Shown: positions 35,200 to 45,706, counted from the stretch's first letter. The stretch is DNA of 64,000 bases from Helicobacter suis (GCF_902196135.1 NZ_CABIKE010000012.1:1-64000); one strand, 5' to 3'. Program-made: numbers and translations. Notes: generated by a model not told the origin, from the letters alone.

Positions 35200-36378
35200 T
35201 TAACTCTCAAGCGTTTTTAATGCTTTTTGTACACTCACTAAATCTTTATCGCCCCTCCCACTTAAATTAACCACCATGAGTGTCTCTTGTGTACAATTTT
35301 GCGCTATCTTTAAAGCATAAGCTAAAGCATGGGCACTTTCAAGTGCAGGGATAATCCCCTCAGTTTTGCAAAGCTCTACAAAAGCTTTTAAAGCCTCTTG
35401 ATCGCTAATAGCGACATAGCGCGCACGCCCTGTTGTTTTTAAATAACTGTGCTCAGGACCTACCCCTGGATAATCTAATCCAGCAGAAAGGCTATGACTC
35501 TCACAAATCTGCCCTTGACTATCTTGTAAAATATAAGTTTTACTGCCATGTAAAATCCCTACACTTCCCTTACATAAAACCGCCCCATGTTTATTAGTCT
35601 CTAAACCTAACCCCGCTGGTTCTACCCCAATTAACTTTACTTTTTCATCTTCTAAAAAGCCAGAAAAGATCCCCATAGCATTAGACCCCCCTCCCACACA
35701 AGCAATTACATAATCAGGTAATCGCCCCTCTTTTTCTAAAATCTGGGCTCTGCTCTCTATGCCTATCACGCGTTGGAAATGCTTAACCATTTGCGGATAA
35801 GGATGAGGGCCAGCCACCGTGCCTAATAAATAATGGCTAGTGCTATAAGAACTAGCCCAATCTCTAAGGGCTTCATTGATTGCATCTTTTAAACTAGCCG
35901 ATCCGCTTTTTACGCTAATCACCTCAGCTCCCATTAAACGCATGCGAAAGACATTAGGTTCTTGTCTTTGTATATCTTTCTCTCCCATGTAAATCACGCA
36001 TTCTAACCCTAAAAGCGCGCAGGCAATAGCACTTGCCACTCCATGTTGGCCTGCACCCGTTTCAGCAATGATGCGTTTTTTACCCATTTTTTTAGCCAAA
36101 AGCGCTTGGCCAATGGCTTGGTTGGTTTTATGCGCCCCCCCATGGATTAAATCTTCGCGTTTTAAATAAAGTTTGACTTTGGGGTTTTGTACCACATTTT
36201 GCACCAGAGTTAAGGGGCTAGGGCGACCTACAAAATCCTTTAATAACCGGCTAAACTCAGCTTGAAAATCCACATCATGCAAACACGCCTCAAAGGCCTC
36301 TTGGAGTTGTTCTAAAGCAGGCATCAAAACCTCAGGAACAAAGCATCCTCCAAATTCTCCAAAATAACGATCCATCAA
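35200..36378 (-). CDS. trpB: Tryptophan synthase beta chain
   Basis: PLP enzyme joining indole and serine. The 392-residue protein has the PLP-lysine motif [31 protein letters not shown], the phosphate-binding [10 protein letters not shown] and catalytic-site [11 protein letters not shown], all intact. The partner gene trpA normally follows, but here the next gene is cheZ. Its start overlaps the trpCF stop by 4 bp. Confidence 0.96.
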   Translation of the reverse strand: MMDRYFGEFGGCFVPEVLMPALEQLQEAFEACLHDVDFQAEFSRLLKDFVGRPSPLTLVQNVVQNPKVKLYLKREDLIHGGAHKTNQAIGQALLAKKMGKKRIIAETGAGQHGVASAIACALLGLECVIYMGEKDIQRQEPNVFRMRLMGAEVISVKSGSASLKDAINEALRDWASSYSTSHYLLGTVAGPHPYPQMVKHFQRVIGIESRAQILEKEGRLPDYVIACVGGGSNAMGIFSGFLEDEKVKLIGVEPAGLGLETNKHGAVLCKGSVGILHGSKTYILQDSQGQICESHSLSAGLDYPGVGPEHSYLKTTGRARYVAISDQEALKAFVELCKTEGIIPALESAHALAYALKIAQNCTQETLMVVNLSGRGDKDLVSVQKALKTLES

Positions 36379-37733
36379 TACTCCCGTAACATTTTTGCAA
36401 TTTGTGCGATCTTTTGTTTATTCTTTTTACCCGGTGTATTTTCCACACCTGAATTAATATCTAAACCTAGTGCGCCTGTACTAATGGCTCTTTGTAAATT
36501 ACTAGCATTTAACCCTCCAGCTAGCATAAAAGGATGGGATAATCCGCTTAGAATTTCCCAAGAAAAAGCCACGCTATTACCCCCAGCTCTAGCACCCTTG
36601 CTATCATACAAAATTAAATCTGCGTGTAAAGTGTGAGCGCTCAATTTAGACGCATTTACATCAACGCGCTCTACCTGCCAGATCGCACAAGAGAGGGCTT
36701 GTTTTAAAAGCGCAATTTGTTTAGAGGTGTAGTTTCCATGTAGCTGTATGGCTTTTAAGCGCAGTTGGCATGCATATTGGATAATGGTTTTAATATCTGC
36801 TTTGACAAATACCCCCACAAAGTCTAGTTTAGGCACTTTTTTAATCAATTTGGTCGCTTTTTTAAGAGAAATACAGCGCGGGGATTCTGGATCAAAAATT
36901 AAGCCGCCATAAATAAACCCGTGCTTAAAAACAGCCCTAGCATCTTTCACCCGCTTAAGGCCACAAACTTTATTTTCCCCTAAGATGAGTTTTTTACAGG
37001 CTTTGTTGAGATTTTTCTGAGACATTAAAGAACTCCCAACTAAAAGGCCATGTACATGCCCACAGAGTTTTTTAACATCAGCATGGCTTATTATCCCTGA
37101 TTCGCTAATGATGATTTTATCATCCGGGATTAGAGGGCGTAGCTCTAGGGTGGTGTGTAAATCAACTTTGAGTGTTTTTAAATTGCGGTTATTAATCCCT
37201 AAAATAGACGCGCCCAAGTGTAAAGCTCTTTGTACTTCCTCTTGGTTATGCACTTCTGTTAAAACCGCCATTTGTAAAGATTTAGCTAAAGTGGCTAACT
37301 TAGTGTAGGTCGCATCATCTAAAATACTAAGCATTAATAAAATCGCATCTGCACCCATAAAACGGGCTAAGCGCACTTGGAAGGGATCAATAATGAAATC
37401 TTTACATAAAATGGGTTTACTGGTATTAGAGGCTATGATCTGTAAATCGTTATGAGAACCTTGAAAATACTTTTCATCAGTGAGCACAGAAATACAAGTG
37501 GCGTATTTTTCATATACGCTAGCAATTCTAAGTAAATCAAAATGGCTTCTAATTAAACCCTTAGAAGGGGAGGCTTGTTTGCACTCTAAAATAAAACTAG
37601 TGCGCCTCTCTTCTAGTGCTTGTGAAAAATCTCGCGTACTATTCTTAAGCGCCTCTGGAATAAGATAGCGGTTTTTAAGAGACTGCACCTCTAATTTTTT
37701 ATGTTCTAACATGGTTGTTAAAAAATCATGCAT
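36375..37733 (-). CDS. trpCF: Bifunctional TrpC-TrpF (indole-3-glycerol-phosphate synthase / phosphoribosylanthranilate isomerase)
   Basis: Two fused TIM barrels. The TrpC half (about 1-250) has [38 protein letters not shown] and GLLVGSSLM. The TrpF half has [36 protein letters not shown] and LDINSGVE. Fusion of these two enzymes is common in proteobacteria. I set the start at ATG 37733, which lies in the overlap ATGCATGA with the trpD stop; a TTG at 37748 would add five residues. Confidence 0.95.
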   Translation of the reverse strand: MHDFLTTMLEHKKLEVQSLKNRYLIPEALKNSTRDFSQALEERRTSFILECKQASPSKGLIRSHFDLLRIASVYEKYATCISVLTDEKYFQGSHNDLQIIASNTSKPILCKDFIIDPFQVRLARFMGADAILLMLSILDDATYTKLATLAKSLQMAVLTEVHNQEEVQRALHLGASILGINNRNLKTLKVDLHTTLELRPLIPDDKIIISESGIISHADVKKLCGHVHGLLVGSSLMSQKNLNKACKKLILGENKVCGLKRVKDARAVFKHGFIYGGLIFDPESPRCISLKKATKLIKKVPKLDFVGVFVKADIKTIIQYACQLRLKAIQLHGNYTSKQIALLKQALSCAIWQVERVDVNASKLSAHTLHADLILYDSKGARAGGNSVAFSWEILSGLSHPFMLAGGLNASNLQRAISTGALGLDINSGVENTPGKKNKQKIAQIAKMLREY

Positions 37734-38721
37734 GGCTAATTTTAACAATCCTCTCTAAATTTTCATAGGCTTTTTGACTCTGCATACAATCCTGAGCCAT
37801 CTTTACCCCTTCTTTAAGATCACTTACCCTACCGGTTAAATAAAGCACGCAGGCGCTATTGGCCGCAATACTGGCTTTATGTGCCTCTATGCCCTTGCCT
37901 TGTAAAATATTTAGGCAAACTTGTACATTTTGTTTTAAACCCGTACTTTTAATCGCATCTAATGGATAACTTTTAAGCCCAAAATCTGCCGGGTATAGAT
38001 CGTATTGTGTTATTTCTCTTTCTTTTAACTCACACACAAAGGTTTTCCCGTGTAAAGCCACCTCATCTGTAGCAGATCCATGCACCACCATAGCTCTTTT
38101 TACCCCTAATTCTTGTAAAGCTAAAGCTAAAGGATAACAAAGTTTTGCATCATAAACGCCTAATAGCTGGATAGTCGGTCTTAAAGGGTTAAGCAAAGGC
38201 CCTAGTAAATTAAAAATAGTGCGGGTTTGTAAGATGCGTCTAAGTTTTGCCACTTTAGCAAAGCTAGGGTAATAAAGGGGTGCAAAGAGAAAAGCAAAAT
38301 TAGTTTGATTTAGACTGATAGCAAGGCGCTCTTGTGGCATTAAGAGATCTAGCCCTAAGCATTGGAGTAAATCTGCACTCCCGCTTCCACTAGCGCTATA
38401 ATTGCCCGCTTTAGCCATTTTAACACCTAAAGAGGCACACACTAAAGCGCTAATAGTGCTAATATTAATGCTTTTAATCCCATCTCCGCCCGTGCCACAA
38501 TTATCCACCCAATTACCCTGTAGTGAGCACTCCACTAGCAAAGTTTTAGCCGCATTAGCAATCTCTAAAGGGCTTTCTCCTTTGCATTTAAGCGCAATTA
38601 AAAGGGCGCTTAGTTCAATTTCATTTAAACGATCTTCTACAATCGCCTTGAAAAGTGCCTCTATTTGTAAAAAATTTAAATCCTGTCTAGCGCATAGGTG
38701 GTTTAAAGTGTCAAGATACAT
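37726..38721 (-). CDS. trpD: Anthranilate phosphoribosyltransferase
   Basis: Transfers phosphoribosyl from PRPP to anthranilate. The 331-residue protein shows the PRPP-binding DNCGTGGDG, NISTISALVCASLGVKMAKAGN, SGSADLLQCLGL, the FLFAP-YYPSF region and a FNLLGPLLNPLRP segment. The ATG at 38721 gives the usual family start; a longer reading adds an odd Cys/Trp-rich leader. No trpE or trpG precedes it in this window. It is the first of three tightly overlapping trp genes. Confidence 0.94.
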   Translation of the reverse strand: MYLDTLNHLCARQDLNFLQIEALFKAIVEDRLNEIELSALLIALKCKGESPLEIANAAKTLLVECSLQGNWVDNCGTGGDGIKSINISTISALVCASLGVKMAKAGNYSASGSGSADLLQCLGLDLLMPQERLAISLNQTNFAFLFAPLYYPSFAKVAKLRRILQTRTIFNLLGPLLNPLRPTIQLLGVYDAKLCYPLALALQELGVKRAMVVHGSATDEVALHGKTFVCELKEREITQYDLYPADFGLKSYPLDAIKSTGLKQNVQVCLNILQGKGIEAHKASIAANSACVLYLTGRVSDLKEGVKMAQDCMQSQKAYENLERIVKISHA

Positions 38722-38810
38722 TGGCTTACCGGTTTTTAAGCCATTATAACAAAAAAGACCGAACCAGCAACAACACACCCCCACCCAAAACAGCGCTTAA
38801 CTACGCCCTA

Positions 38811-39011
38811 CTAACAGCACCTCTTCTCCTCATCTGCTTCTAAATCATCAGATGCACTATCTGCGCACCCGCATAATTCTTCTAACTGTGCACACCTGTA
38901 TTTGAGTGCCTCTAACCTACCTTTAGCAACCTCATATTCGGTTCGTAGAGCGTGCAATCTCTGGCGAAGTGCTTTAATTTGAATAAGCCTATCTTCTCCT
39001 TGCAAATTCAT
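38811..39011 (-). CDS. Small coiled-coil protein with Cys-rich tail, unknown function
   Basis: A 66-residue protein: a charged coiled coil (about 8-48, with LRQRLHALRTEYEVAKGRLEAL) followed by CAQLEELCGCAD and an acidic tail ending in CC. Five cysteines in a short C-terminus suggest metal binding, but I do not recognise a family. GAGG stands nine bases before the ATG. It sits between trpD and lolA with its own short gaps. Confidence 0.5.
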   Translation of the reverse strand: MNLQGEDRLIQIKALRQRLHALRTEYEVAKGRLEALKYRCAQLEELCGCADSASDDLEADEEKRCC

Positions 39012-39095
39012 GAACCAAAAACCTCACTTTCACGGCCTAAACCATTTATTTTTTAAAGGCATGCGCTACTTAGCAAAAAATTCCTTAAAATACCC

Positions 39096-39614
39096 TTATT
39101 GCCTGATAATATCAACGCCTTTTGGGGGATTAAATTCAAATAAAGCAGCCCCCAAAGGGATATTAGTCCGGACATCGCTAAAAGTAATGCGTACCTTCTC
39201 TTGGAGTTTATCAATAAAATCTAACTGAACGGGTAACCCTTTTTTTAAAGTGAGGTAATAAGTGGTTTGGTTAATATTAGCTTTATAGTGGCCATCTTTT
39301 TGTAACTTAGCCTTTTGCAAAATAGCAAAAAAATTAAGGTCTTTAGTCAGTTTACTAAAGGTGGCTTGCAATAGCTTAGGTTCATAAATAATCACCTGCT
39401 TATTTTGCATATACACCTCTTTAGGGGTAGGCTTGTTATAAACCCATTTAGCATAAAAAGGGGCTTTAGCTAAAACCTCACCTTCATAAACCGGGTTGAT
39501 CGGGGAGGGTTTTTTGCCTAAAATTTCTTGTTTAAAATGCGCGCTGAGAGTTGTAAATTGCAAGGGCGCAGCCACCAAAAAATGTAAAGAAAATAGAAAA
39601 ATACACCAACGCAT
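39096..39614 (-). CDS. lolA: Outer-membrane lipoprotein carrier LolA-like protein
   Basis: Periplasmic chaperone carrying lipoproteins from the inner to the outer membrane. The 172-residue protein has a Sec signal peptide (1-15, LFSLHFLVAAP), followed by the LolA beta-sheet pattern (SAHFKQEI, YEGEVLAKAPFYAKWVYNKPTPKEVYMQ, YLTLKKGLPVQLDFIDK). Short for LolA but usual for this lineage. Divergent from secA, as in H. pylori HP0785/HP0786. Confidence 0.88.
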   Translation of the reverse strand: MRWCIFLFSLHFLVAAPLQFTTLSAHFKQEILGKKPSPINPVYEGEVLAKAPFYAKWVYNKPTPKEVYMQNKQVIIYEPKLLQATFSKLTKDLNFFAILQKAKLQKDGHYKANINQTTYYLTLKKGLPVQLDFIDKLQEKVRITFSDVRTNIPLGAALFEFNPPKGVDIIRQ

Positions 39615-39713
39615 GTTTATCCTTTTTATATTTTATTGGGAATTCTACAAGATTTTGTTAAAATCCGATCCAATGCAACATAATTCAAGTATCCTTGAGC
39701 TTAAAGGATAAAT

Positions 39714-42302
39714 ATGATTAAAGCCATGCTCAGTAAAATCATTGGCACTAGAAACCAACGGGCGATCAAGAATTATAAAAAACGCGTGGTCGCGATCAAT
39801 GCTTTAGAGCCAGAAATGACAGCCCTAAGCGATGCAGAGTTACAGGCGCGTTTTGATCATTTAAAAGTACAAGTCCAAAGCCATGAAAAAGGCTTAGATG
39901 AGGTGTTGGCTGAAAGTTTTGCTATCACTAGAGAGGCTTCTAAACGCACGCTTGGCCTGCGCCATTTTGATGTCCAGCTCATTGGGGGCATGGTTTTACA
40001 TGAAGGCAAGATTGCTGAGATGAAAACCGGAGAGGGTAAAACTTTGGTGGCCACTTTGGCCGTAGCCCTTAATGCTTTAAATGGGCATAGCGTGCATGTA
40101 GTTACGGTAAATGATTATCTAGCCCAGCGCGATGCTAAAGAAATGGAGCCTCTTTATAATTTTCTAGGTTATAGCGTGGGTGTGGTAACCGGAGAAGTAG
40201 ATGACGAGGCGCGTTTGGGGGTGTATGCCTGCGATGTTGTGTATGGCACGAATAATGAATTTGGCTTTGACTACTTGCGCGATAACATGAAATACTCCCT
40301 AGATCAAAAGGTGCAAAAAGAACATGCTTTTGCTATTGTAGATGAGGTAGATTCAATTTTAATTGATGAGGCGCGTACACCTTTAATTATCTCCGGTCCG
40401 GTTAATAAACGCATGGAAAATTATGAACGGGCTGATCAAGTAGCCAAACGCATGAAAGTGGAGGAAGATTTTAATATTGATGAGAAAAACCGCGTTATTT
40501 TAATCACTGAAAAAGGGATTAAAAAGGCCGAAGAACTCTTTGGTGTGGATAATCTGTATAGTTTAGAAAATGCCATTCTCTCCCACCATTTAGATCAAGC
40601 ACTCAAGGCGCATTATCTTTTTGCGCGGGATAAAGATTATGTTGTGGCCAATGGGGAAGTGGTAATTGTTGATGAATTTACCGGGCGCTTAAGCGAGGGG
40701 CGGCGTTTTAGTGAGGGGTTACACCAAGCTTTGGAGGCAAAAGAAAAAGTTGGGATTAAAGAGGAGAGCCAAACCCTAGCTGATATTACCTTTCAAAATT
40801 ACTTTAGACTTTATGAAAAACTCTCTGGCATGACCGGCACAGCCCAAACAGAGGCTACAGAGTTTTTAGAAATTTATCATTTAGAAGTTGTGTCTATCCC
40901 TACTAATTTACCTATCCAGCGCAAAGACCTTAACGATCTGATTTATAAAAGCGAAAGAGAAAAATTTGAGGCGGTGGTGGCTAAGATTAAAGAATTACAC
41001 GCCATAGGCCAACCCGTACTTGTAGGGACGGCTAGTATCCAAAAAAGTGAGGCTTTGCATGCTTTATTACAAAAAGAGCGCATTGCTCATACCGTGCTAA
41101 ATGCCAAACAACACACTAGAGAGGCTGAAATTATTAAAGATGCCGGACTAAAAGGAGCGGTTACCATTGCAACTAATATGGCCGGTCGTGGGGTGGATAT
41201 TAAACTTGGCCAAGAAGTCAAGGATTTAGGCGGTCTTTATATCATTGGCACGGAGCGCCATGAGAGTAGACGCATTGATAACCAATTAAGAGGCCGGAGC
41301 GGGCGGCAAGGAGATCCGGGGGTAAGTCAGTTTTATTTGAGTTTAGAGGATAGTTTGTTGCGTATCTTTGGGAGTGAGCGCATTAAGGGGGTGATGGAAA
41401 AATTAGGGCTACAAGATGGGGAGTATATTGAATCTAAACTAGTTACCCGTTCAGTAGAAAATGCACAGAAAAAAGTAGAAGCCCTGCATTTTGAAAGCCG
41501 CAAACACCTTTTAGAATACGATGATGTGGCCAATGAGCAAAGAAAGACGGTGTATAAATTTAGAAACGAATTATTAGATGATGGCTATGATATTGGCGCG
41601 CGCATTGCAGAAAACCGCCAATACGCCATAGGCCGTATTTTAGAAACAAATCAGGCTTTTAAAGAACAGGATTTTCAAGATGAGGATTTAGTCCATGTGG
41701 CCCAAAATTTGCAAGAAGAATTTAATTTACACCTAGATTTTAATGCATTAGAGCAAAGAGATTTAACTTCTGTAGAAAATTTTATTTTAGAGGCTTTAGA
41801 GGCGCAATATAACGCTAAAATGGCGCATATGGAGGATCAAAATAAAATCGAGCGAATCGTGTATTTACAGATTTTAGATCAAGCTTGGCGCGAACATCTC
41901 TACACAATGGATAATCTTAAAACCGGTATTGGGCTAAGAGGTTATAACCAAAAAGACCCTTTAGTGGAGTATAAAAAAGAAAGTTACAATCTCTTTTTAG
42001 AGCTCATTGATTCAATTAAGCTAGAGGCTATCAAAACTTTTCACAAACTTGAGTTGGTGGCGGATGCACCCGATCAAACCCAACAACTTTTAAGTGGCTT
42101 AGAAGAATCACAAACGGATTTAAGTTTTAATAACCAAAATATTGAACTAGGATTAAATAACTGGGAAACAGAACCTAAACGGGGTAAAACCATGACGCGT
42201 AACGCTCCGTGTTTTTGTGGGAGTGGCAAGAAATATAAACACTGCCATGCTAAAAGTGGCCCTAAAAAAGGAATCTTTGCCCCACAAAATAAGCCCCGTT
42301 GA
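39714..42302 (+). CDS. secA: Preprotein translocase ATPase SecA
   Basis: Drives protein export through SecYEG. The 862-residue protein has Walker [10 protein letters not shown] (about 102-110), the DEAD-type [17 protein letters not shown], preprotein cross-linking domain, second helicase half ([38 protein letters not shown]) and a C-terminal zinc-binding [13 protein letters not shown] (about 833-845). AAAGGATAAAT precedes the ATG. It is followed by the LolC-like gene with TGATG overlap. Confidence 0.98.
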   Translation: MIKAMLSKIIGTRNQRAIKNYKKRVVAINALEPEMTALSDAELQARFDHLKVQVQSHEKGLDEVLAESFAITREASKRTLGLRHFDVQLIGGMVLHEGKIAEMKTGEGKTLVATLAVALNALNGHSVHVVTVNDYLAQRDAKEMEPLYNFLGYSVGVVTGEVDDEARLGVYACDVVYGTNNEFGFDYLRDNMKYSLDQKVQKEHAFAIVDEVDSILIDEARTPLIISGPVNKRMENYERADQVAKRMKVEEDFNIDEKNRVILITEKGIKKAEELFGVDNLYSLENAILSHHLDQALKAHYLFARDKDYVVANGEVVIVDEFTGRLSEGRRFSEGLHQALEAKEKVGIKEESQTLADITFQNYFRLYEKLSGMTGTAQTEATEFLEIYHLEVVSIPTNLPIQRKDLNDLIYKSEREKFEAVVAKIKELHAIGQPVLVGTASIQKSEALHALLQKERIAHTVLNAKQHTREAEIIKDAGLKGAVTIATNMAGRGVDIKLGQEVKDLGGLYIIGTERHESRRIDNQLRGRSGRQGDPGVSQFYLSLEDSLLRIFGSERIKGVMEKLGLQDGEYIESKLVTRSVENAQKKVEALHFESRKHLLEYDDVANEQRKTVYKFRNELLDDGYDIGARIAENRQYAIGRILETNQAFKEQDFQDEDLVHVAQNLQEEFNLHLDFNALEQRDLTSVENFILEALEAQYNAKMAHMEDQNKIERIVYLQILDQAWREHLYTMDNLKTGIGLRGYNQKDPLVEYKKESYNLFLELIDSIKLEAIKTFHKLELVADAPDQTQQLLSGLEESQTDLSFNNQNIELGLNNWETEPKRGKTMTRNAPCFCGSGKKYKHCHAKSGPKKGIFAPQNKPR

Positions 42303-43534
42303 TGTTTAAATCCTCTTCCTTAGCGGTATTTTTAGTCCGCCGTTATTTGCGTTTTGATAAGACTCAGCCCTTTATTAGCATCACTGCGCTTTTGGCGTTT
42401 TTAGGGGTGGGGGTGGGGGTGATGGTTTTAATTGTGGCTATGGCTATTATGAATGGCATGGGTAAGGAATTTGAAAATAAGCTCTTTGTTATGAATTATC
42501 CTCTTACCCTTTATGCCACTAGCTACTATGGAATTGATCAAAAAACCGTGATTGCTTTAGAAAAACGCTTCCCTCATCTTATCTTTAGCCCCTTTTTACA
42601 AGCCCAAGTCATGGCGCGTTTTAATGGGATGTTAAGCGGGGGTATGCTCTTTGGGGTTAATATCAAACAAGAGGTGCGGATTAATCATATCCTTAAAAAG
42701 GGATTAGAGGGAAATGTAAAAACTTTCATGCAAAACCCTTTTAATTTGGTAGCTGGCAAGGGTTTTAAAGAATCTCTAATGCTAGCAGAAGCCCACAAAA
42801 TTGATTTATTTTTCACTAAGCTAGAACCCACCGGCTTTGTACTCTCCCCCACCATGAAACGCTTTAATTTGCAAGGGTATTTTGAATCGGGCTTAAAAGC
42901 CTATGATGGGAGCTATCTTTATACCAATATTCAAGCTTTGCGCGCTATTAGAGATTTGCCAGAGGGGATTTATGACGGGGTGCATGTGTATTCTAAAGAT
43001 GCGATGAAGGATTTAGAGAGAATCAAACAAGCTTTAAAGACTATCCCTAATAATGGAGTGGGGATTGAAGGGTGGTGGCAACAAAATGGGAACTTTTTCT
43101 CGGCTATGGCTTTGGAAAAACGCGCGCTTTTTATCGTTTTAATGCTCATTATTTTAATGGCCTCTCTTAATATCATCAGTTCTTTACTCATGGTGGTGAT
43201 GAATCGCCGCAAAGAAATTGCGCTATTACTTAGTTTAGGCGCGACAAAACAAGAAATTAAAAAAGCCTTTTTTAGTTTAGGGGCTGTGATTGGTATGGGG
43301 GGGATTGTTTTAGGAATTCTTCTAGCTTTTTTGGTGCTATGGATTTTAAAAACTTTCCCTATTATTTCTCTGCCCGCAGATGTTTATGGCATGGATAGAT
43401 TACCCTTAGATCTTTCTATGGGGGATTTTTTAGGTACTGTGCTTGGGGCATTAATGATCGTAGCGCTCTCCTCTTACTATCCCGCCCTCAAGGCTTCAGG
43501 TGTTAATGTATTAGCGATTTTGCGTAATGAATAG
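42302..43534 (+). CDS. LolC/LolE-type ABC transporter permease (HP0787-like)
   Basis: FtsX-family permease of 410 residues: one membrane helix near the N-terminus (about 25-50), a large periplasmic domain and three C-terminal helices (about 275-300, 325-350, 375-400). The N-terminal RRYLRFDKTQPFISITALLAFLGVGVGVMVLIVAMAIMNGM-type region (seen in two pieces) is typical of LolC/E, which extract lipoproteins for LolA. The ATG overlaps the secA stop. No LolD ATPase gene is adjacent. Confidence 0.85.
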   Translation: MFKSSSLAVFLVRRYLRFDKTQPFISITALLAFLGVGVGVMVLIVAMAIMNGMGKEFENKLFVMNYPLTLYATSYYGIDQKTVIALEKRFPHLIFSPFLQAQVMARFNGMLSGGMLFGVNIKQEVRINHILKKGLEGNVKTFMQNPFNLVAGKGFKESLMLAEAHKIDLFFTKLEPTGFVLSPTMKRFNLQGYFESGLKAYDGSYLYTNIQALRAIRDLPEGIYDGVHVYSKDAMKDLERIKQALKTIPNNGVGIEGWWQQNGNFFSAMALEKRALFIVLMLIILMASLNIISSLLMVVMNRRKEIALLLSLGATKQEIKKAFFSLGAVIGMGGIVLGILLAFLVLWILKTFPIISLPADVYGMDRLPLDLSMGDFLGTVLGALMIVALSSYYPALKASGVNVLAILRNE

Positions 43535-43623
43535 GTTTTTCAGTCTCTTTTAAATTATTTTGCAGTAAGATCAGACTGCCTTTAGTTTATTCTTTAGTTC
43601 AAGATTAGCCATGGAGAAGGATT

Positions 43624-43869
43624 TTGAAAAACATTTATGTCGGAAATTTGGTTTATAGCGCTACAAACCAAGATGTTGAGGAATTGTTTAGCCAATTTGG
43701 CGCTGTCAATTCGGTGAAGTTGATCCAGGATCGAGAGACTAAAAGACCTAAGGGTTTTGGATTTGTGGAAATGGAAGATGAAGGGGCACAAAAGGCAATC
43801 TCTAGTCTAGATAACACTGATTTTATGGGGCGCACTATCCGCGTTACTGAGGCTAACCCTAGAAAGTAG
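43624..43869 (+). CDS. RRM-type RNA-binding protein (HP0827-like)
   Basis: An 81-residue single RRM domain with RNP2 IYVGNL (residues 4-9), RNP1 KGFGFVEM and the closing GRTIRVTEANP. Small RRM proteins bind single-stranded RNA or DNA in bacteria, often as post-transcriptional regulators. It starts with TTG, preceded closely by GGAGAAGGA, giving MKNIYVGNLVYSAT, as I recall for HP0827. It converges with uvrC, 17 bp apart. Confidence 0.93.
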   Translation: MKNIYVGNLVYSATNQDVEELFSQFGAVNSVKLIQDRETKRPKGFGFVEMEDEGAQKAISSLDNTDFMGRTIRVTEANPRK

Positions 43870-43886
43870 GCGCTTAACTTTAAACA

Positions 43887-45140
43887 TTAGACCAGCGCTT
43901 TGAGTTTTCTTAACCGGTGATAAGAGATAGCAAAGCGGTGGGCTTCGTCTCTGAGTTTTTGTAAGAATTGCAAGCATGAATCCTGTGCTTTAAGATGCCA
44001 TGTCTGATTAGACTCGTATATTACATCCTCCACATCTCCTCTAGCGCGTTTGGCTTTTCCCCGCACTTTAGCCTTAGCAATCCCTAAAACTTTAATATCA
44101 AACCCGGTGGCTTTTAAAATATCCTCAGCCAAACACACCTGTGCTCTGCCTCCATCTAAGAGCCATAAATCTGGTATTTCTTTTAGATTTTTTAGCCGCC
44201 TTTCTAGCATTTCACGCATTTGCGCGTACTCATCTTTGCCTTGCAATAAATAACGCCGGTAAGCATTTTTAAGCCATTTTCCATGAGAAAACACCACCAT
44301 ACCCCCCACGCAATGGGTTTGTGCGTGGTGGCTAGCATCAAAAATTTCAATTCTTTGGGGGAGTTTTTGTAGCTTAAAGAGTGTTTGCAGGGCATGGATT
44401 AGTTTTTCATTAGATTGCTCTGATCGCTTTAAAAGGGCTTGGATTTTTTGTAAATGATCGCGATAGATCGCTGCCTCTTCAAAACGCTCTTGTAAAGCCA
44501 GTGTGCGCATGCGCTGTTCTATTAAAGCCACAAGCTTACTTTTATCGGCTAATAAGGCTAAAGCTTGCTCAACGAGTAAGGCATAATCTTGTTCAGTGAT
44601 TTTACCCTCACAAGGCGCTTTACAACGGCGCATTTCATAAAAAATACAGGCCTTTTTGCCCTGTAAACATGTTTTACTTTGCACTAAAGGTACAAATTCA
44701 AGTAGGCTTTCTAAAATATCTCTGGCTCCGCTACTAAAAGGACCAAAGCCGGTCTCACCGGGCTTGATTTTACGGGCTAATGCAAAAAAAGGATAGGGTT
44801 TGGTTAGATCCACACAAATATAAGGGTAGGTTTTATCATCTTTGAGCAAAATATTATACTTGGGCTGATGAGTTTTAATCATCTGGTTTTCTAAGAGAAG
44901 TGCTTCTTCTTCATTGGCTGCAAATTGTGTTTGAATACTAGCAATTTGGGCTACCATGTGTTGTACGCGCAAACTATTTTTAGGGTTAGGCAAAACCTGC
45001 CCGTCTTTGATTTTAAAATAGCTTAAAATGCGTTTTTGTAAATTCTTAGCTTTTCCCACATAAAGCAATCTATGCTTAGTATCAAAATACAGATAAATGC
45101 CGCTATGAGTGGGCAGATTAACAAGAATCTTAACATCCAT
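43887..45140 (-). CDS. uvrC: Excinuclease UvrC, shortened form
   Basis: Incises DNA on both sides of UvrB-marked lesions. Seen: GIY-YIG nuclease (SGIYLYFDTKHRLLYVGKAKN), Cys pair region KKACIFYEMRRCKAPCEGKI, UvrB-binding UVR motif (RFEEAAIYRDHLQKI) and RNase H-like 5' nuclease with acidic residues in EIFDASH and LWLLDGGRAQ and the final RDEAHRFA. The protein has 417 residues against about 590 in H. pylori. About 100-150 residues between the UVR motif and EIFDASH are missing, and so is the C-terminal helix-hairpin-helix pair: it stops right after HRLRKLKALV. Start ATG 45140 overlaps the upstream gene. Confidence 0.9.
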   Translation of the reverse strand: MDVKILVNLPTHSGIYLYFDTKHRLLYVGKAKNLQKRILSYFKIKDGQVLPNPKNSLRVQHMVAQIASIQTQFAANEEEALLLENQMIKTHQPKYNILLKDDKTYPYICVDLTKPYPFFALARKIKPGETGFGPFSSGARDILESLLEFVPLVQSKTCLQGKKACIFYEMRRCKAPCEGKITEQDYALLVEQALALLADKSKLVALIEQRMRTLALQERFEEAAIYRDHLQKIQALLKRSEQSNEKLIHALQTLFKLQKLPQRIEIFDASHHAQTHCVGGMVVFSHGKWLKNAYRRYLLQGKDEYAQMREMLERRLKNLKEIPDLWLLDGGRAQVCLAEDILKATGFDIKVLGIAKAKVRGKAKRARGDVEDVIYESNQTWHLKAQDSCLQFLQKLRDEAHRFAISYHRLRKLKALV

Positions 45141-45573
45141 TGTTATGCTTAACACAGGTGCGAATCAACTCAAACACCGCGTGGATTTCTGGATCTGTTG
45201 CATGGTTAATAAAGTGCCCTTTAGATCGCTCCGAGTAAGTGGCTTTAGGCGCTTTACTCTCAAAGTTTTGAGCGATACGGCAGGGTATATAAGTTTGTAT
45301 TTGCAAATTAGGCGGTACTTCAATCTTTAATTGCTTAATGGCCTGTAATAAAATTTGGCTAAATTCTTGGTAGTTTGCCTGAAAATAATAGCGTGTACTA
45401 GGGTGTTTAAACACAAGCAAGAGTTTAGAATTTTTCATTACAATAGAGACTAACCCCATACTCACAGCTGGTGGGAGAAATAATTTTAATTTATCCAACT
45501 CCAAGCGCATTTTAAGAGGTTTGAGATAAGGCGCTTGTAGAATGGAGGAGAGGATACTTTGCGCATCTTTCAT
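45130..45573 (-). CDS. DciA-like (DUF721) protein candidate (HP0820-like)
   Basis: A 147-residue soluble protein upstream of uvrC and overlapping it by 11 bp. The N-terminal 90 residues (LSSILQAPYLKPLKMRLEL; LPPAVSMGLVSIVMKNSKLLLVFKHPSTRYYFQ) resemble the KH-like domain of DciA/DUF721 helicase-loading proteins, with a hydrophobic strand pair and a following helix. The tail is basic and Ser/Lys-rich. Family assignment is tentative; synteny with H. pylori HP0820 is better supported. Confidence 0.5.
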   Translation of the reverse strand: MKDAQSILSSILQAPYLKPLKMRLELDKLKLFLPPAVSMGLVSIVMKNSKLLLVFKHPSTRYYFQANYQEFSQILLQAIKQLKIEVPPNLQIQTYIPCRIAQNFESKAPKATYSERSKGHFINHATDPEIHAVFELIRTCVKHNNGC

Positions 45574-45696
45574 CTGTTTATTTTAGCATGTTTATTAACC
45601 GGTTGTGGCTACAAAGCCCCCCCTTTTTATAAGCCAAACAAGCCCCCAGCCACAAAAACACAAAAACCAAGCTCAGGCCAAACGATCCAAGAATAG
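45559..45696 (+). CDS. LptM-like small lipoprotein
   Basis: A 45-residue protein starting at TTG 45559 with AGGAGAGGA just upstream: MRIFHLFILACLLTGCGYKAPP, then a Pro/Lys/Thr-rich tail ending in GQTIQE. LLTGC is a clean lipobox, and the CGYKAPP context matches LptM (YifL), which helps mature the LptD/E lipopolysaccharide translocon. Its first 15 bases overlap the divergent gene at 45573. A run of seven C lies right after the lipobox. Being short and TTG-started, it is easily missed. Confidence 0.75.
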   Translation: MRIFHLFILACLLTGCGYKAPPFYKPNKPPATKTQKPSSGQTIQE

Positions 45697-45706
45697 GGAA
45701 TTTAGG

